A stretch of DNA of 6,402 nt from Bacillota bacterium (GTDB lineage: Bacteria > Bacillota > Clostridia > Lachnospirales > Lachnospiraceae), in contig JAEWWQ010000326.1 of assembly GCA_023458855.1 (NCBI GenBank), positions 1 through 6,402 on the forward strand, in the 5' to 3' direction. Below, in pieces: positions 1 to 6,402 of this stretch. A program made the translations under genes and the position numbers. Every line of letters begins with the position of its first letter. Position 1 is the first letter of the stretch. Under the pieces are notes generated by a model. The model worked only from the letters and a program-made list of their open reading frames with translations. It was not told where the DNA came from and did not search any database.

Positions 1-525
1 AAGACTCTTGATCTTCGAACCATGGATACAGTTGTACTTTGTACAATTTGCAAAAGCTCCCCCGACGCACCGCTCGCACAGTTCCTTTGTATGGGGAACC
101 AGAAGCATGTGGTTGGGACAGATCAGCTGGTAATCATGTGCTGTATACACGATTCTGACGCGTCTGTGATATTTTTTCTCATATTTTTTTATCGCATAGA
201 GAATGGAAGGCGTCAGTTGATAGTTGAAATTATTCAGATGCACCACCTCCGGTGCAAAATCCTGCAATACCACATCCATCTTCTTTCTGGCATCTGCAGA
301 ATACAGTATCTGAAAAGGATACAGAAGCTTCTGCAGCTTCCCGGTATGAAAATCCATATCTTTTGTATAGCACCCGGCATGATTTCCCACAACACGCCCT
401 GCATGTTCCATGCCGAAATACTGTACTTCATGTCCCTGCGACATCAGATATTCTCCTATTTTAAAGATATAGGTCTCAGATCCGCCATTGGGATATAAGA
501 ACTTATTTACCATTAATACCTTCAT
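1..525 (-). CDS. Family 4 glycosyltransferase, N-terminal part (runs off the window)
   Basis: This is the first 175 codons of a retaining GT4 glycosyltransferase with a GT-B fold; it continues beyond position 1. It would transfer a sugar from a nucleotide-sugar donor to a lipid-linked acceptor at the cytoplasmic membrane face. The protein begins MKVLMVNKFLYPNGGSETY, the first beta strand plus the glycine-rich acceptor-side loop (G14-G15-S16-E17) usual in this family. Later come VVHLNNF (about 94-100) and YTAHDYQLICP (127-137). Cysteines C136, C150, C153, C161 and C166 form a cluster seen in one GT4 subgroup. The ATG at 525 is secure: an in-frame TGA lies two codons upstream, and a GAGGG ribosome binding site sits 11 bases before it. 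The start overlaps the end of the CotH gene by 23 bp, which implies co-transcription and perhaps translational coupling. The nucleotide-binding C-terminal half is outside the window, so donor and linkage are unknown. Confidence 0.9.
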   Translation of the reverse strand, partial: MKVLMVNKFLYPNGGSETYIFKIGEYLMSQGHEVQYFGMEHAGRVVGNHAGCYTKDMDFHTGKLQKLLYPFQILYSADARKKMDVVLQDFAPEVVHLNNFNYQLTPSILYAIKKYEKKYHRRVRIVYTAHDYQLICPNHMLLVPHTKELCERCVGGAFANCTKYNCIHGSKIKSL

Positions 526-3310
526 GATTCACGGTTCCCTCTATTCCTAGATTATTCAGGTTTTCATCCATCCACTGCAATCGTTGTGTCAGCCAGGATA
601 CGATATAGGCATCCGCTTCCTCCATCGTATCCTGCTTGATAAAATTAGGGGTCTTGACCGGCTTAAAGCCAAGTGTTACTCCCCACATCTCAAGATTTGC
701 CTGCCTGTCCTCTCCCATCTGTGTGGTATACATCTCCATGACAGATGTATTGTCTCCCTCGCTGATAAATAGATGTTCTAACTCTGGGCGAATCTCTTCG
801 TAACGCTCCAATACCAGTCTGGTAAACTCAGGGTTCCGGAAAAGTCTTTCGTATATCTCACAGTCGCGCACATACCATCCCTGAGGCCGTTCCGTACCGT
901 TATTCAGATAAGAGCCTATAGACAGGTCAAAATCCCATACAGGTCCTACCTTAATCTTACCGCCTACATCCCGGTAGAAAAATGTACTGGCATACATGGC
1001 ATCTGTATTCTTAAAAATTTCCTGTACCCAGTAATAATTGACAAAGGATTCGATATCTATATACTGCTCTAATTCCTTCAGATCATAATTTTCCTGACCA
1101 TATAGCAGATAATCAATATTTAAAAGGCTCGACACGATACTTTGGAAATATTCACTTCCCGTATCTATTTCCTTTGGATATTTCACGTGATAATAAATAT
1201 CGCTATAAGGTCCGGCCATGATATTCTGTTCTCTTACTGCACGTCCTTCCGGCATGATCTCTACCATATAGCTATAGTCTTCCGATGAGGTCTCCTCTTC
1301 CGGCTCTGATATCTCCACCCGATCCTCTCCGACATCCGGTTGCTGTGCCAGTATAAAGCATCCTAATTTTTCTCCATTCATCACGACGTTGACATATACT
1401 GATTTTGGCGAGTCCCGAAGTCCCATATCATCGGCGAGCCAGTACGCCAGCTTATTTCTGAGCATGGATTCATCATAGGCATTCGCGATCAGCACCCAGT
1501 CCTTGCTCTTACCCATACCGAACAATTCTGCCTTTTTGTCAAGTTCCACCTTATATGATTTCTTGTCTGTATTAAAAGAGGATTGACCGCGGCAGCGAAT
1601 ATAAGTCAGTTCGCCCGAATAGTCTCCCTGGTTTCCCGCCACATACTCAGCTGTATAGTCTTCCGGCACTTTGATGTAGATATTACCATAGGCATTCGTT
1701 CCTTTGTTCGCACGCATTTCTGCAATCGTGCCTTTGGATTCGTCTATTGTGACATACATCGTCGGTATCCCGGGATTCAGAGTATCGGCCCGATATTCCC
1801 TGCTTTGTTCTGTTGTCTGTTCTGTTGTCTGTTCTGTTTTCTTCTCTGCCTTCGTATCAGTTCCTGTTACAGACATAGAGGACTTATAATATTCATCCAG
1901 TAATACCAGTCTGTCTGTTAAGAATTGCAGAAGCTTTTGGGTATCGGCTTCCGTATCCATGTCCTTACGGAGTGCTTCCTCTCTCGCTATGGCACCGCTT
2001 ACGGATAATTCCGTTTCTAATTCGCGAATGCTGTTTTCGATCGTTTCGCTACTCAGGATATTCTCTCTCAGAGCGGACCAGCGGTTTTCTATTTTGCCGG
2101 AAATAGCATCTGCGTCATCACTTTCCTGCAGGAAATCCTGCAATTCCATATCTTCTACGATTCCTGTTCCGTCATTCCTTAACAAGTCCTCCAATTTTCT
2201 CGGAAATCGAAAAAGTTCATATTTTCCGGATTTCTCAAGGTATCTGGCAACAAACTGTTTCTTCTCATTTCCCTCTTCCACGTTATCCATACATTGCAGG
2301 AACAGCGCATAGTCAATGTAATTCGAGACATCCGGATCGGATCTTAAGAACACCGATTGCGGAACCACATCTTCATACAGCCTGTCTTTTATCTGTAATG
2401 ATAAACTGTTATTATCGGAGTGCTCCACAAGCCCATACACACCCATGTATTTGCCGTTCATGACAACCTCCGTATACTTCATCTCCATTGCATAGTCCGC
2501 ATAATCAGTATCTGCGGTGATACTTTTCCACAGATCTCTTGCGAGTTTTTCTCTGATCATACTGCTGTCCGAATAGATTGGATGGAGTTCCCAGTCATCA
2601 TTTTTCTCCATTTCCAGGAGCTGCATATTATTCTTGACCAGTTTTTCTTCTGCTTCTTCTATGCTGTCAGGCAGTTCCTCAGCATCCTCGCCCTGTTCCG
2701 CCATCTTCAGCAGGTGGATTCTGTATTCTCTTTCATACGGACTTGTACTTACGTCCTTCTGTTCCACCTTCGCATAGGAAGTCTTTCTATTATAGACATT
2801 TCCTTCCAGTCCGCTTGAGCTGCTGACTGTCAGGTCACCGAAATAGTCTGTTTTATCCGAATACAGCTTGTCAAAAGACAGAATCGGAAGGCTCGTACAC
2901 ACCAGCTTCCCTTCTGTATATCCCTCCTGCGAAATATAAAGAAAGGTAAATTCATGAGCACTTCGGATTGCTTCTTCCATGTTATAAAAATATTCATCTT
3001 CTATCCAGTATAAATGTGTCTTTGCATGAATTGCAGTAAATTCTCCGACTCTCTCCGATTCCTGATTCTGTGTGATATAAATCGTATTCGTATCGGTATC
3101 AAATATCGTACTTCCCTGATTAAACAGGATTTCCTCCCTCATGTCCGCATCACTGTCGGTAAGGCCTGCCTTCAGTTCCTCTGCCCGTTCCTGATCGATC
3201 ATGGATACGCCAAAGGGCTGAAAATAAGTACGTATTTGAAATATAAGTAAAACCGCAAGAATCATTACAAGTATTGTCAGAATTGCGGCTATCTGATTTT
3301 TTTTCCACAT
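503..3310 (-). CDS. Membrane-anchored twin-domain CotH-family protein (degenerate CotH + intact CotH)
   Basis: This 935-residue protein has one N-terminal membrane segment (about 7-27) and a large region predicted outside the cell. The C-terminal half (about 515-925) is a recognisable CotH domain: IRCRGQSSF (571-579), KKSYKVELDKKAELFGM (583-599), KDWVLIAN (603-610), MLRNKLA (616-622), VVMNGEKLG (642-650), NTD (768-770) and VGPVWDFDL (788-796). CotH of Bacillus spore coats is an atypical protein kinase, and the DFD-containing motif belongs to its active site. The N-terminal half (about 140-480) appears to be a second, diverged copy lacking that motif. A TEQ-rich linker (about 488-503) joins them. 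The start was placed at ATG 3310 because MWKKNQ directly precedes the membrane helix, with GGAG 11 bases upstream. An in-frame ATG at 3382 would add 24 hydrophilic residues and overlap the preceding gene by 56 bp. Its place between two GT4 genes suggests a role in glycan or envelope modification; the substrate is unknown. Confidence 0.9.
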   Translation of the reverse strand: MWKKNQIAAILTILVMILAVLLIFQIRTYFQPFGVSMIDQERAEELKAGLTDSDADMREEILFNQGSTIFDTDTNTIYITQNQESERVGEFTAIHAKTHLYWIEDEYFYNMEEAIRSAHEFTFLYISQEGYTEGKLVCTSLPILSFDKLYSDKTDYFGDLTVSSSSGLEGNVYNRKTSYAKVEQKDVSTSPYEREYRIHLLKMAEQGEDAEELPDSIEEAEEKLVKNNMQLLEMEKNDDWELHPIYSDSSMIREKLARDLWKSITADTDYADYAMEMKYTEVVMNGKYMGVYGLVEHSDNNSLSLQIKDRLYEDVVPQSVFLRSDPDVSNYIDYALFLQCMDNVEEGNEKKQFVARYLEKSGKYELFRFPRKLEDLLRNDGTGIVEDMELQDFLQESDDADAISGKIENRWSALRENILSSETIENSIRELETELSVSGAIAREEALRKDMDTEADTQKLLQFLTDRLVLLDEYYKSSMSVTGTDTKAEKKTEQTTEQTTEQSREYRADTLNPGIPTMYVTIDESKGTIAEMRANKGTNAYGNIYIKVPEDYTAEYVAGNQGDYSGELTYIRCRGQSSFNTDKKSYKVELDKKAELFGMGKSKDWVLIANAYDESMLRNKLAYWLADDMGLRDSPKSVYVNVVMNGEKLGCFILAQQPDVGEDRVEISEPEEETSSEDYSYMVEIMPEGRAVREQNIMAGPYSDIYYHVKYPKEIDTGSEYFQSIVSSLLNIDYLLYGQENYDLKELEQYIDIESFVNYYWVQEIFKNTDAMYASTFFYRDVGGKIKVGPVWDFDLSIGSYLNNGTERPQGWYVRDCEIYERLFRNPEFTRLVLERYEEIRPELEHLFISEGDNTSVMEMYTTQMGEDRQANLEMWGVTLGFKPVKTPNFIKQDTMEEADAYIVSWLTQRLQWMDENLNNLGIEGTVNHEGINGK
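1808..1838 (-). repeat. 12-bp tandem repeat encoding the TEQ linker of the CotH protein
   Basis: On the plus strand the unit TTCTGTTGTCTG occurs twice exactly (1808-1819 and 1820-1831), followed by a partial third copy to 1838. It encodes the repeating TEQ-T peptide between the two CotH-like halves. The period is a multiple of three, so slippage would change linker length without breaking the frame. The flexible hydrophilic composition fits an inter-domain linker. Confidence 0.8.
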
Positions 3311-3326
3311 TTTCAGTCGGTCTCCA

Positions 3327-4478
3327 TCAAAAGAATTCTCTGTACAAGTGCATCGTCTGTTGTACGATACGATTCCAGTCATATCTGGTACTTACATATT
3401 CTTTTCTCTTTTTGCAATCTGATTCCTTATTTTGATTTTCAGACTGCAGCATAGCATTTAACTGCCGGGTAAGGTCCTGCACATCGCCCTTGGCAAAATA
3501 GGACGCACACTCTCCTGCCGTTTCTCTGTTTTCCTTAATATCACTGCAAAGGCATGCTCTTCCGTAACTCAGGGCTTCTAATAAGCTGATGGGCATTCCC
3601 TCAATATCGCTGGGCAATAGATAGATATAACAATTACTATAGAGTTCTTCCAATAACTGTCCTTCTACAAAACCAGTCATAATAATAGCAGGGTCACCTG
3701 CTGTCATCTCCTGTATCTGTTCCAGATAGGCATCCGTATGGCTGCTGCCCCCGGCTATCACCAGCGGCATATCTGTATCTGATTGCTGATAGGCCTCGAT
3801 CAGATAATGCAGCCCTTTTTCCGGAACGATTCTTGCCAGAAACAGTAAATATCGTTCCGGCTGTAATCCATATTTTTCCCGGATCAGATCTGCCGGCCTG
3901 GCTTCTGGTATACAGATTCCATTCGGAATCAATACCGTCCGCCTCTGATAGGTATCCAGAAAATACTGCTGTACATTCTTCGACAGCACAATGATCTCAT
4001 CCGCGTACCTGACCGCAGTCTTTTCTCCCAATAATAAGAATTTTGTAGCAAATCCGCCCCATTTGGAACGCTGCCAGTCCAGACCATGAATCGTGGCAAT
4101 TGTTCTGATCCCAAATAAATGCGGTATCCATAGTACTGCACAGGAACCCTCTGCATGATAATGAATCACATCATAATGACCGAACAGGGCATGTAACGTA
4201 GCGCCCAGGGCATAGCAGATCGCATTCAGGGATCTGCGGCTGGAAGTAGGCACTGTAATCAGGCGGATTCCCTTGTACTCCGTCTGCCGTGTCTTACTAT
4301 TGTCATTTTCTTTTCCGGCAACGTGATGACCGCCGCGATTATAGACCGTTACCTCACAGCCCGCCTCTGCCATTCTGGAAGCAAGTTCTTCTACTACGAT
4401 TTCTACACCGCCCTCACGGGAAGGGATTCTTTTATGCCCGATCATGGCGATACGCAGACTACTTTTTTTCTTTGACAT
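3327..4478 (-). CDS. Family 4 glycosyltransferase (complete, GT-B fold)
   Basis: This is a complete 383-residue GT4 enzyme of normal family length, with no signal peptide or clear membrane helix, so it should act in the cytoplasm on a lipid-linked intermediate. The N-terminal Rossmann half has IAMIGHKRIPSREGGVE (10-26), where the GGVE loop is typical of the acceptor side, then HYHAEGS (106-112) and ATIHGLDWQR (128-137). The hinge region carries LIPNGI (183-188). The donor-binding half has LFLARIVPEKGL (212-223), VIAGGSSHTD (240-249), MTGFV (267-271) and DIEGMPISLLEAL (291-303), containing the E-x7-E pair (E293 and E301) diagnostic of retaining GT4 enzymes. The start has AAGGACAGG just upstream. 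It follows a 228-bp gap with hairpins and repeats, and lies 16 bp before the CotH start. The N-terminus somewhat resembles rhamnosyltransferase-type capsule enzymes, but the donor sugar cannot be assigned. Confidence 0.93.
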   Translation of the reverse strand: MSKKKSSLRIAMIGHKRIPSREGGVEIVVEELASRMAEAGCEVTVYNRGGHHVAGKENDNSKTRQTEYKGIRLITVPTSSRRSLNAICYALGATLHALFGHYDVIHYHAEGSCAVLWIPHLFGIRTIATIHGLDWQRSKWGGFATKFLLLGEKTAVRYADEIIVLSKNVQQYFLDTYQRRTVLIPNGICIPEARPADLIREKYGLQPERYLLFLARIVPEKGLHYLIEAYQQSDTDMPLVIAGGSSHTDAYLEQIQEMTAGDPAIIMTGFVEGQLLEELYSNCYIYLLPSDIEGMPISLLEALSYGRACLCSDIKENRETAGECASYFAKGDVQDLTRQLNAMLQSENQNKESDCKKRKEYVSTRYDWNRIVQQTMHLYREFF

Positions 4479-4502
4479 ATTTTCCTGTCCTTATATATTG
4501 CT

Positions 4503-4531
4503 ATTTTATGGTGTCTGGGCCCTGATGCCTA
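4503..4531 (-). promoter_or_regulatory. Possible internal promoter upstream of the GT4 gene
   Basis: Read on the minus strand, TAGGCA (4531-4526, four of six matches to TTGACA) is separated by exactly 17 bases from TAAAAT (4508-4503, five of six matches to TATAAT). Transcription would begin near 4496, giving a leader of only about 18 bases that still includes the ribosome binding site. The -35 candidate lies inside the first 11-bp direct repeat, an arrangement that would suit an activator-dependent promoter. The match is moderate and could be chance in AT-rich DNA. Confidence 0.3.
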
Positions 4532-4564
4532 TCTGATACCTATCTGATATTCATCTGATACCTA
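4521..4564. repeat. Four tandem 11-bp direct repeats upstream of the GT4 gene
   Basis: The plus strand shows four contiguous 11-base units: CCTGATGCCTA (4521), TCTGATACCTA (4532), TCTGATATTCA (4543) and TCTGATACCTA (4554). Units two and four are identical, and all share CTGAT at the same position. The period is close to one helical turn, so every copy faces the same side of the DNA. Tandem 11-bp half-sites are the known arrangement for OmpR/PhoB-family response regulators, so a regulator array is one reading. Simple replication slippage is the alternative. The repeats are clear; the function is inference. Confidence 0.85.
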
Positions 4565-4565
4565 C

Positions 4566-4694
4566 GGATTGTTACGCACTTTGTGCTCTCACAATCCTAA
4601 AAACATTCGAAATCCGCCCTATTCGGGCTACTTTCTTATGTTTTGCGGGTCTCAAGGTCATGTTTTTTCATGCAAGCATGAAACACTTGACCTT
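4566..4694 (-). other. Structured intergenic element with three hairpins
   Basis: This non-coding stretch between the GT-C and GT4 genes can form three stem-loops. The first met in the direction of transcription pairs 4688-4694 with 4654-4660 (AAGGTCA/TGACCTT) and continues into a perfect inner stem, TTTCATG/CATGAAA (4666-4672 with 4677-4683), around a four-base loop. The second pairs GCCC (4616-4619) with GGGC (4625-4628) around five bases. The third pairs GGATTGT (4566-4572) with ACAATCC (4591-4597), enclosing an inner GCAC/GTGC stem with a three-base loop. None is followed by a T-run on the minus strand, so none reads as an ordinary terminator for the operon. It may be a leader RNA or antitermination element, a dispersed intergenic repeat, or a processing site. 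I cannot match it to a named RNA family. Confidence 0.55.
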
Positions 4695-4697
4695 TTT
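4654..4697 (+). terminator. Possible weak rho-independent terminator on the antisense strand
   Basis: Read on the plus strand, the imperfect hairpin AAGGTCA...TGACCTT with its perfect inner stem is followed at once by a T-run (4693-4697, five T). That is the form of an intrinsic terminator, but the stem is AT-rich. It would only stop transcription running against the operon, and no plus-strand gene precedes it. The same hairpin has no T-run in the operon direction. Confidence 0.25.
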
Positions 4698-4706
4698 ACC
4701 CTGGTA

Positions 4707-6176
4707 TCATTTCGTTATCTTATAGAGTGAATAGGGATATCTTCCGATTCCGGAATCACATATAAATGTTACCTGAAGGCCCTGTATCTCATATTTACGG
4801 ATCCGTTCATCCAGTTCCGGCTTATTCGACAGATACCATACGGTATGGTATTCCTGATGGAAAAAGTCAAATTCTCCCAAAGGATAATTTTGAATATCCG
4901 GATAATAGTAATCCAAAACAGTCCAGGATAACTGGCTGTTATCTGTTACGAACACATCTCCCGGTTCCAGGTTCTCTCTGAAAAAGGCTTTTGCTTCTTC
5001 TGTCATGTAGGAATTCTCTGTCTGGTAAATGGTCCGGAAGCTATTGGCGCCCACCAGGAGAATAGCGGCTATTAAGATCCAGGAATAGATCTTCCTGCGG
5101 CTGACATTTACAAAAGAAATGCCGAATGCCAATGCAATCAGTCCAAATGCCGAATACAGATAGCGTTCTACATATAATGGCCGGAACAGGTAAGAGACGA
5201 TGGCTGCAACTGCCAGCGTTCCCAGTACTGTGATACCGCACATAAGTACCAGTAGTCTCTCATTCAATGCCTCTGGCGGCACTTTATCCCAATCGAATCT
5301 CATATATGCCGTAGTCTTCTTTTTATCTTTTCCAGTCAGGTCATGTGTGATCTTCAAGCCGTCTTTCGTGAACAGATATAAAAATCCCGCTATTAATAAT
5401 ATCATCCTGAGCAGCCTGCCAAATCTGTCATGTCCGAAAATGTAACGAATCCATTCTTTCAGTTCGATACTGTTGATCCAATAATCGGATGCTACATCGC
5501 CAAATTGCTGTATTAATATCAGCAGCCATGGCAGATAACAAAGTACTGCACATACGCCACAGAGAAAGCAGGAAAGAAGATTTTTTCTGTCGCGCAGAAT
5601 CAGAATACTGAAGGTAAAGATATAAATAAAAGCAACCATGATAAGTGCATAATAATGAGTATATCCTGCTGCCAATCCAAATATCAGTAATCCCGCCCAC
5701 TTTCCGATATGCTGCCTCTTTATCAGTTCATAGGCAAAGAGGGCCGTCAATGTCACGAACAGCATAGCCCAGGTGTACATGCGGGCCTCTACGATCATCT
5801 CGATTCCGGTCACATTAAACGTCAGCAATACAACAAAAAATGCTGCCGTATAAACACCAAATTGTTTTCTTATATAGGTGTTTGCCAGTATCATCGTCAA
5901 AATAATTGCCGCAAACGTGACAAACTTTGCCGCCGGAGCACTTGTTCCGATAAACAGGGCGAAAACCTGGAATATCAGATAGTACAGTGGCGGATGCACA
6001 TCCGCTGCGGTAGCCTGTATCATTCCAGCTACGGAATCACGGGCCAGCTGTATGGAAAACCCCTCATCTCCTGATATGGAATCATTGCAAATACGAATTG
6101 CATTGATTGCCAACAGAATAACGGTAAATAGAAGAAGCAGAAGTTTCTCTTTTTTTTCATTTTTTGTATCTTGCAT
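4707..6176 (-). CDS. GT-C fold membrane glycosyltransferase (GT39 / ArnT-PMT-like)
   Basis: This 489-residue integral membrane protein has roughly ten hydrophobic helices through about residue 380 and a soluble C-terminal tail (about 381-489). Enzymes of this type use a polyprenyl-phosphate-linked sugar and transfer it on the outer face of the membrane. The first outer loop carries the acidic pair D37-E38 in SGDEGFS and then ADVHPPLYYL (58-67), the expected catalytic-loop signature. Also conserved in style are EARMYTW (130-136), GYTHYYAL (171-178) and ERYLYSA (337-343). A charged loop at about 270-307 separates two helix groups. ATG 6176 was chosen because it precedes a lysine-rich segment and the first helix, with AGGAG 11 bases upstream. 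The alternative ATG at 6254 would read into the preceding gene. It lies 19 bp after the priming transferase, so it is probably in the same transcript. Substrate and donor are not determinable here. Confidence 0.88.
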   Translation of the reverse strand: MQDTKNEKKEKLLLLLFTVILLAINAIRICNDSISGDEGFSIQLARDSVAGMIQATAADVHPPLYYLIFQVFALFIGTSAPAAKFVTFAAIILTMILANTYIRKQFGVYTAAFFVVLLTFNVTGIEMIVEARMYTWAMLFVTLTALFAYELIKRQHIGKWAGLLIFGLAAGYTHYYALIMVAFIYIFTFSILILRDRKNLLSCFLCGVCAVLCYLPWLLILIQQFGDVASDYWINSIELKEWIRYIFGHDRFGRLLRMILLIAGFLYLFTKDGLKITHDLTGKDKKKTTAYMRFDWDKVPPEALNERLLVLMCGITVLGTLAVAAIVSYLFRPLYVERYLYSAFGLIALAFGISFVNVSRRKIYSWILIAAILLVGANSFRTIYQTENSYMTEEAKAFFRENLEPGDVFVTDNSQLSWTVLDYYYPDIQNYPLGEFDFFHQEYHTVWYLSNKPELDERIRKYEIQGLQVTFICDSGIGRYPYSLYKITK

Positions 6177-6195
6177 CTGATTGACCACTCCTATC

Positions 6196-6402
6196 TTACT
6201 TGGAACCCCGCCCGGCAAATACAACAAATATTGTCTGAAGCAGTATCTTGACATCCAGGCTCAGAGACCACTTATCAATATACTCCAGATCATATTTTAC
6301 GACAGCGTCAAAATCTTCTATATTACTTCTGCCGCTCACCTGCCACAACCCGGTAAGTCCCGGTGTCATACTGAGGCGCCTGCGGTAATGAATATTATAC
6401 TG
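6196..6402 (-). CDS. Polyprenyl-phosphate sugar-phosphate transferase, C-terminal end (partial)
   Basis: These are the last 68 codons of a bacterial sugar transferase (Pfam Bac_transf type), the priming enzyme that moves a sugar phosphate from a nucleotide sugar onto undecaprenyl phosphate at the cytoplasmic membrane face. The visible part contains the family's characteristic end: RRRLSMTPGLTGLWQVSGR (residues 7-25 of the fragment), then DFDAVVKYDLEYI (30-42) and WSLSLDVKILLQTI (45-58), finishing AGRGSK and TAA. The start and the N-terminal membrane region lie beyond the window. Whether it is a long WbaP-like or a short form, and whether it loads galactose, glucose or an N-acetyl sugar, cannot be told from this end. 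Its position at the head of the visible operon fits initiation of EPS or capsule repeat-unit synthesis. Confidence 0.93.
   Translation of the reverse strand, partial: QYNIHYRRRLSMTPGLTGLWQVSGRSNIEDFDAVVKYDLEYIDKWSLSLDVKILLQTIFVVFAGRGSK

Noticed and set aside
22..498. A 158-codon plus-strand open frame antisense to the partial GT4 gene
   Set aside because: The opposite strand encodes an unmistakable GT4 N-terminus with a good ribosome binding site, while this translation has no recognisable domain and only shadows that gene.
1583..3250. Several plus-strand open frames of about 60-130 codons opposite the CotH gene
   Set aside because: They mirror the coding strand of a well-supported gene, have no domain signature, and lack consistent ribosome binding sites.
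3311..3382. Longer CotH start at ATG 3382
   Set aside because: It would put 24 hydrophilic, cysteine-containing residues before the membrane anchor and overlap the preceding GT4 gene by 56 bp. ATG 3310 has a suitable Shine-Dalgarno sequence and a normal anchor start.
4521..4564. CRISPR array
   Set aside because: The 11-bp units are contiguous with no spacers and are far shorter than CRISPR repeats, and no cas gene is present.
4616..4628. Intrinsic terminator ending the GT-C transcript
   Set aside because: The GCCC/GGGC stem is only four pairs and is not followed by a T-run on the minus strand, so it does not meet terminator criteria.
6177..6254. Longer GT-C start at ATG 6254
   Set aside because: The extra 26 codons lie mostly inside the 3' end of the sugar-phosphate transferase in another frame. 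AGGAG is correctly placed for ATG 6176.

Overview
The window looks like part of a capsule or exopolysaccharide (EPS) biosynthesis locus from a Gram-positive Clostridia bacterium, most likely a gut Lachnospiraceae. The evidence is the moderate, slightly AT-leaning base composition, AGGAG-type ribosome binding sites, the style of the glycosyltransferases, and a membrane-anchored CotH-family protein inside a glycan operon. The taxonomic call is inference from protein style; no marker gene is present.

Every supported gene lies on the minus strand, so the operon reads from high to low coordinates. It enters at 6402 with the C-terminal end of a polyprenyl-phosphate sugar-phosphate transferase, the enzyme that primes glycan assembly on undecaprenyl phosphate (stop at 6196). 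After 19 bp comes a polytopic GT-C (GT39-like) membrane glycosyltransferase (6176-4707). A 228-bp intergenic region follows (4706-4479). It holds three hairpins, a tandem array of four 11-bp direct repeats and a possible internal promoter. Next is a soluble GT4 glycosyltransferase (4478-3327). Then, after 16 bp, comes a 935-residue membrane-anchored protein with two CotH-type domains (3310-503). The last gene is the start of a second GT4 enzyme (525 to the window edge), which overlaps the CotH gene by 23 bp.

Together the genes fit lipid-linked glycan synthesis. The priming transferase loads the first sugar phosphate, the GT4 enzymes add sugars in the cytoplasm, and the GT-C enzyme adds a sugar outside the membrane from a polyprenyl-linked donor. 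The CotH protein sits outside the membrane, where it could phosphorylate a protein or the glycan itself. The order and tight spacing are visible; the sugars and linkages cannot be read from the sequence.

The two points most worth a second look are in the CotH gene and in the gap upstream of the first GT4 gene. The CotH gene encodes a degenerate, probably non-catalytic CotH copy fused in front of an intact one. The gap contains a structured intergenic element and an 11-bp repeat array.
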